From contig NZ_CAUCSQ010000015.1 of NCBI RefSeq assembly GCF_958445495.1, positions 1-64,000 on the forward strand: 64,000 bases of DNA. Direction: 5' to 3'. Positions within the stretch are counted from its first letter, which is position 1; each line of letters opens with the position of its first letter. This stretch comes from an uncultured Bacteroides sp. (GTDB taxonomy: Bacteria > Bacteroidota > Bacteroidia > Bacteroidales > Bacteroidaceae). Below the pieces are notes generated by a model. That model saw nothing but the letters and a program-made list of their open reading frames with translations. It was not told where the DNA came from and searched no databases. The translations under genes were made by a program, and so were the position numbers. Below are positions 59,829 to 64,000 of the stretch, in pieces.

Positions 59829-62390
59829 TCATTTGAGTGCATTCAGCCAGCCCGGTACATATCCCAGGCGGTTGCGTAACTGTGCTTCATAAAGGGAATA
59901 CGGCTCTACGGGCGTCCCGTTGCTTTCGAGGCGTTTCATTTCCGATGAGTTGAATGCAAGGGACTCTCCGTGGAAACCTACCACGATGGGTGGCATGAAT
60001 TTCCACCAATAGCCGTTGGCGTCCCACCAAGAGAAGCCGTTGCTGTCGATGTCGGGGTCGGTTTGTACACGGGTCGCGTGGAAATTCCAGATAGTCAGGT
60101 TCTCCATGTGATTGGGCATCTGTGCGGAATCTCCTCCTTGCCTCCAGTGCATGAATCCTCCGGTGCAGCGGTCAATCAGGGTAGCGCGGGGTTGTGTGGC
60201 ATGCGACTCGAAACAGGAATCGTCTCCCCATCGTACATTCCATATCACGGCTCCCATGCTCTGTTTGGATACACCGCAAGCGTGGTACTGTCCTACGTTG
60301 GACTGGTATGTGCCCAGCGTCGCTTCTCCTTCTCCTTTTTTCAGCGTGTATCCGTCGCTGTTCTCCGTTACTTTTCCGATGAAAATGCGGGAAGACGCCT
60401 GCGAACGGATGGAGGCATGTCCGCGGTTGCCGCCGATTTGTATGTCGTATGCCGAGCAGTTCGCCGAGTTTGTGATGGACAAAGCTTCGCTGACGCTCTC
60501 GAAATTGACGCGCCGTATCCAGGAATTGGTAAGGCGTATGAAGTCTATCAGCTTGAAACCGCCGTCGTCTATATCAGACCCGTGGTGGATGAATTTCTCT
60601 TTCGCGTGTCCTTTGAAGGTGAGGTCTTCCACGCCGACATTTTCATAATGGGGGTATTTCGCTATTTTCCAGCCCCAGTCTTTGTTGACGGCGTGCATGA
60701 TAGGTTCTTTGAAAGTAATCTTGTTGCCGCTTATTCTTTCAATCTGGTGGTACTCGTAAATCTGGATGCCTTTGGTTTTGATGTTGGGAGTTCCTCCTCC
60801 CTGTATGTTGATGTCTTGCCATTGATGCGGCGCCAGTTCTTCGTTAATGACATCATCGTTCGTATTCTCTAATATCAGGCATACCCAGTCGCCGTTTTTC
60901 AGGCCGCTGGCGGTAGCGGTGACGGTCTTGCTTCCTATCGGGGCGTCTTCGGTGACAGGACTGGCACCTTTTTCGGACCAACTGCTGTTATGTTTGAATT
61001 CCAGCATCACGGGAGATTTCCACATCTCCGTTTCCGGGTTCGGGGAGTTGTTGGCGACGGTCATTTCGAGTGTCGTCTTGTCCCTGCCGGCTCCTTTAAT
61101 CACGATGTTGCCCATAGACATCCGGATTGTCTTGTCTTTGGATTCTTTGTCTTGCAGGATATAGTTGCCTTCGGGAAAGTAGATGATGGCTCTGGCATTC
61201 TCGTTGGTGTACCGGTCTGTCGCTCCTCCATCTTCCTGTGATATATTAATATCAGTGCCGGCAATTTCTGCCAGCACTTTCATAAACGCTTCCCGGTCAG
61301 ACTGCCCGTCGTCGGGAATAGCTCCGTAATCCGTAACGTTGTAGACTTTGTATCCTTGCGCTTGCAAGGTTGCCGTTTCGGGCGGGGAGGCTTCCCCGCG
61401 CATGTATCCTGCATACGAAAAGTCGAGCAGGACATTTTTCTCATTGCCGCTGACGAACTCTTGCCAGGCCAGTGTGGCGTTTGCATCAATGGCGGTAGTC
61501 AGCAGCTTGACCGGAAGCTTGACTATCCGGCAGTAGCCTTCCTTCGAGAATATCTTGATGCAGAGCTGGTCTTCATACTCTTCTCCTCTCGCGTTGTTCT
61601 TGGGAGCGGTTACGGTGAGTTTCGTTTCTTCCAGCTTGATGCCCCATGTCTGATTTTCGATGATTGCAGTTTCCACGTTGGCTTGTTCCACAATGAATTC
61701 CTGTGTCTGTCCGAGTCCGAATGTTACTGTTCCGGTGTGCTGGATGTTCAGGTAGAAGTCCTGGCCGTAGATGGCGACTGTCACTTGGCTGCCGTCGGCG
61801 CGGATGGTAAACGTGATTTGTCCTGTCGCTTCGTCTATGGTTACGTTGCTGAACACGGAACTGGCACTGGCTACCGCTTGTGTGCCGTCGGCAATCTGGT
61901 TATTGCCCAGCTTTTCCCATGTGGCGCCGTTGTCTGTGGAAACCAGCCAGAATCCGTTTGCATCGACTTTCATTTTCGGGCTTACGCCTTCTGCCCCGGT
62001 TTCGGGTATGGCGCTTACAGGTTCGTCATTGACGAGCAGCTCCGTGGTTACTCCGTTGATTGTATAGGCCCAGTTGCCCGCTGCGTTGACGCTGAATAAC
62101 GGCATGTTGTCCATATTGACCTCGCCGCTGTATATGTTCACGGTTTCCCCGTTGCTCAATTCTATCGTGTAGTTCCCTAATTCGTCTTGGGTATAGCCTA
62201 CCACCAGAATCTTTCCGCTTACCATCTGCTGGTAATTGCTGATGTCCGTGTTCATCTGTTCTATGCTTGCCTCCAGGTTGGCAACCCGTTCTTTCAGGTT
62301 GTCGATGTCGGAACGCAAGTCATCCCGTTCGTCGCACGAATAGAGTGCGACGAGGAGGACTGTACATATTAATGATATTACTTTTTTCAT
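59829..62390 (-). CDS. Lipoprotein with DUF4988 region and parallel beta-helix (pectate-lyase superfamily / DUF4955)
   Basis: An 853-residue lipoprotein (lipobox 'ALYSC'). Residues about 22-60 form a coiled coil ('LRSDIDNLKERVANLEASIEQ') opening a DUF4988 region (to about 190) with 'GNYTIELSNGETVNIYSG' and 'WAYTINGVTTELLVNDEP'. A BACON-like segment is followed from about 345 by a right-handed beta-helix ('YNVTDYGAIPDDGQSDREAFMKVL', 'AIIYFPEGNYILQ', 'IVIKGAGRDKTTLEM') and a DUF4955-like end ('NGFSWWDANGYWWKFMPPIVVGFHG'). Such proteins often act on or bind uronic-acid glycans. It starts 16 bp after the next gene in the same operon. Confidence 0.78.
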   Translation of the reverse strand: MKKVISLICTVLLVALYSCDERDDLRSDIDNLKERVANLEASIEQMNTDISNYQQMVSGKILVVGYTQDELGNYTIELSNGETVNIYSGEVNMDNMPLFSVNAAGNWAYTINGVTTELLVNDEPVSAIPETGAEGVSPKMKVDANGFWLVSTDNGATWEKLGNNQIADGTQAVASASSVFSNVTIDEATGQITFTIRADGSQVTVAIYGQDFYLNIQHTGTVTFGLGQTQEFIVEQANVETAIIENQTWGIKLEETKLTVTAPKNNARGEEYEDQLCIKIFSKEGYCRIVKLPVKLLTTAIDANATLAWQEFVSGNEKNVLLDFSYAGYMRGEASPPETATLQAQGYKVYNVTDYGAIPDDGQSDREAFMKVLAEIAGTDINISQEDGGATDRYTNENARAIIYFPEGNYILQDKESKDKTIRMSMGNIVIKGAGRDKTTLEMTVANNSPNPETEMWKSPVMLEFKHNSSWSEKGASPVTEDAPIGSKTVTATASGLKNGDWVCLILENTNDDVINEELAPHQWQDINIQGGGTPNIKTKGIQIYEYHQIERISGNKITFKEPIMHAVNKDWGWKIAKYPHYENVGVEDLTFKGHAKEKFIHHGSDIDDGGFKLIDFIRLTNSWIRRVNFESVSEALSITNSANCSAYDIQIGGNRGHASIRSQASSRIFIGKVTENSDGYTLKKGEGEATLGTYQSNVGQYHACGVSKQSMGAVIWNVRWGDDSCFESHATQPRATLIDRCTGGFMHWRQGGDSAQMPNHMENLTIWNFHATRVQTDPDIDSNGFSWWDANGYWWKFMPPIVVGFHGESLAFNSSEMKRLESNGTPVEPYSLYEAQLRNRLGYVPGWLNALK

Positions 62391-62406
62391 ATTTCAATCC
62401 GTGGTA

Positions 62407-64000
62407 TTAGTTGATGGATGCTCCGTATTCGGCATATTCCGCATTGGGAATGAAGATGCCGTTTTCAAGGTCAAAGGTTCCGCCGTCGAAGGGGTCGGTT
62501 TCTGTCAGTTCTATCTGGGTATTCTTGTATCCCTCTGGAACCGTACCGTTGAAGTGGCTGTATGTTACTTCTTGGGAGTTATCTGTTACATAATTAATCA
62601 GCATGTCAAAAGTAAGCATACCGGGAGCTGCTCCTTGAGTATTTATCAGAGTACCTGTACGCTTTGTCTCACTATTGTGCCAGAACAACAGATTTGTGAA
62701 TGAAACTTCTCCCGTTACCTTGCTGCGAACCAGAGATTGGGAGTTGGCTACAAAATTGATGAATGTATTGTGGCTGATTTCCGCTTTTCCTGAGTAGATA
62801 CCGCATTCTTCAGTAGAACCCATGAAGAGGATAGTACCGTTTATGAGGTAATTCTTGTTAGTCGTGTAAAATACATTGTTGTTGATTACAATGGATGCGG
62901 ATAAATCTTTGTTTTGAAGATTGAAAATACGGGTTGCTTTCCAATCAGCGGTTACGGGGAATGCAAAAGTATTATTAGTTAATGAAATGTTGTTTATTGC
63001 ATTGTCATCTCCATTGTGGGCGTTCAGGAAATTACTGCCTTCTGTAATATTTATCTTACAGTTTTCCAGTATCAGGTTTTGCATATTGATGCCGGTGCTT
63101 GCTATTTGCATGAATGGCTTAGCAGTTGTTGTAAACTCAATGTTTTTAGCGATGAAATTCGCATTTGTTTCTGTTATATTAAAGAACGCTTGATTATTTT
63201 TTACGGAAATCTTTGCAGAAGGAGAGTCTGCGATTAGAATGAGTTTATTGAACCCTTTCTTTGCTATTGTTATTTTTGCATCGGATTGAATGAAGTATAT
63301 GCCATCGGTCGAGATTTCAGAATCCTGACTTATCAATACTGATTCGCCAAATGTAGATTTGTCAATGGAAATGTTTCCGATTTCTATATTTTCTCCGGCT
63401 TCATAAAGTGCGTAATAGCTTTCAATGATTTGTATCGCTTTTACCTGAATCTTATCCACTGCCCAATTCGCTCCTTTATTTACCTGTACGGTCACATCAC
63501 TGCTGTTGTCTGCTGTGGCGCGTGTGTTTGCAGCCACTGCGCTTGCCGGAGCCGTGATGGTCAGTGTGGCTTCATTCTGTCCGTTGGCTTCGCTTATGGT
63601 AGCTACCCATCCTGCCGGAGCGGTCACCATTACGTTGTCGCCTTTAACTTTGACGGTTGTAGAAACGGTTTGGCCGTAACCTATTTCCCAATATCCGTTA
63701 TTCATGCCTTCTGCAGGTTCGATGATTTCACACAACAGGTCTTTTACGATAGGGATGGATATTGCTTCGTCCTGCCCTTTGAGCTTAACGACGAAAAATT
63801 CCCCGCTTTCATCGATTCCTGCGGACTCGAAGAACGAGTCTGAACTGCTTTCTCCGGAGCCGTCGCTTATGGCAGATACTTTATTGCCGTCTTCATCGAG
63901 GACAAATTCCCAGGTGTTTTCGTTGTCATAGCTCACTTGCCAGTAACCGCCTTCGTCTGCAATCCGGAACTTGGGAGTTGTACCGTCGTTTCCGGGAGTT
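62407..64000 (-). CDS. DUF4988/DUF4957-like beta-helix surface protein (partial, runs off the window)
   Basis: The frame is open without a stop from 62407 to the right edge; the residues before the GTG at 63936 continue as 'DEGGYWQV', so this is an internal part and the true start lies beyond 64000. The first visible part is a DUF4988-type segment ('NTWEFVLDEDGNKVSA', 'NGYWEIGYGQTVST'), then a BACON-like sandwich, then a beta-helix of short repeats ('LILENCKINITEG', 'ISLTNNTFAFPV', 'IVINNNVFYTTN', 'AEISHNTFINFV') as in DUF4957/DUF5123 proteins. The ending 'YAEYGASIN' is typical of SusE-like operon members. It is probably a surface glycan-binding protein or lyase of a further PUL. Confidence 0.75.
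   Translation of the reverse strand, partial: TPGNDGTTPKFRIADEGGYWQVSYDNENTWEFVLDEDGNKVSAISDGSGESSSDSFFESAGIDESGEFFVVKLKGQDEAISIPIVKDLLCEIIEPAEGMNNGYWEIGYGQTVSTTVKVKGDNVMVTAPAGWVATISEANGQNEATLTITAPASAVAANTRATADNSSDVTVQVNKGANWAVDKIQVKAIQIIESYYALYEAGENIEIGNISIDKSTFGESVLISQDSEISTDGIYFIQSDAKITIAKKGFNKLILIADSPSAKISVKNNQAFFNITETNANFIAKNIEFTTTAKPFMQIASTGINMQNLILENCKINITEGSNFLNAHNGDDNAINNISLTNNTFAFPVTADWKATRIFNLQNKDLSASIVINNNVFYTTNKNYLINGTILFMGSTEECGIYSGKAEISHNTFINFVANSQSLVRSKVTGEVSFTNLLFWHNSETKRTGTLINTQGAAPGMLTFDMLINYVTDNSQEVTYSHFNGTVPEGYKNTQIELTETDPFDGGTFDLENGIFIPNAEYAEYGASIN

Overview
The window looks like a Bacteroides chromosome (close to the B. thetaiotaomicron / ovatus group). The grounds are two SusC/SusD pairs, many lipoprotein signal peptides, TAnnTTTG-type -7 promoter elements, and family names that are largely Bacteroidetes-specific (DUF1735, DUF4348, DUF4838, DUF4955, DUF4988, DUF6250, LruC). 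From memory, and not checked here, the order 'regulator - SusC/D - GH30 - GH3 - signal peptidases - PL8' resembles the B. thetaiotaomicron BT_3309 to BT_3324 neighbourhood.

Layout. (1) 1-4.9 kb is AT-rich, decayed accessory DNA: three tandem copies of a secreted, two-lobed retropepsin-like aspartic protease (the first truncated), a frameshifted and truncated family-2 glycosyltransferase, and a broken HU-related DNA-binding gene fused onto its end. (2) 5.1-6.8 kb holds two convergent NAD-binding genes, a 2-hydroxyacid-dehydrogenase-like protein without the usual catalytic residues and a NadX-type aspartate dehydrogenase. (3) 6.8-36.7 kb is a complete polysaccharide utilisation locus (PUL). A membrane-spanning one-component regulator (periplasmic propeller, TM helix, winged helix plus BTAD-like domain) is divergent from a 27-kb, 13-gene operon. 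The operon encodes two SusC/SusD pairs, three surface glycan-binding candidates, an unassigned clan-GH-A-like enzyme, a ricin-lectin/GH2 fusion, two GH92 mannosidases, a GH30 and a GH3. The enzyme set points to a glycan containing beta-glucan (probably beta-1,6) and alpha-mannose, for example fungal cell-wall material. (4) 37-43 kb is housekeeping: dapB - lepB - catalytically degenerate lepB paralogue - WbqC-like, divergent from a DUF2851 gene and a DUF4348 gene. (5) 43-51.4 kb is a five-gene minus-strand cluster: HEAT-repeat membrane protein, processive GT2, TPR plus YaiO-type outer-membrane barrel, DUF4838 protein and DUF1573 lipoprotein. It resembles a synthase-dependent exopolysaccharide system of PgaC/PgaA type but with different partners. 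(6) 51.6-57 kb holds a LruC-domain lipoprotein, a strong terminator, and a DUF6250 + PL8 (chondroitinase ABC-like) pair. (7) 57.0-57.24 kb is a ten-copy array of 22-23-bp dyad repeats. (8) 57.4-64 kb holds an outer-membrane porin, a tRNA-dihydrouridine synthase, and the downstream end of another carbohydrate locus with two DUF4988/beta-helix proteins, the second running off the window.

In the main PUL, the SusC/D complexes and surface lipoproteins would bind and import oligosaccharides, the GH30 and unassigned GH would cut the backbone, and GH92, GH2 and GH3 would remove the ends. The divergent membrane regulator would sense a breakdown product in the periplasm and switch on the operon, perhaps through a direct repeat seen just upstream of the SusC promoter.
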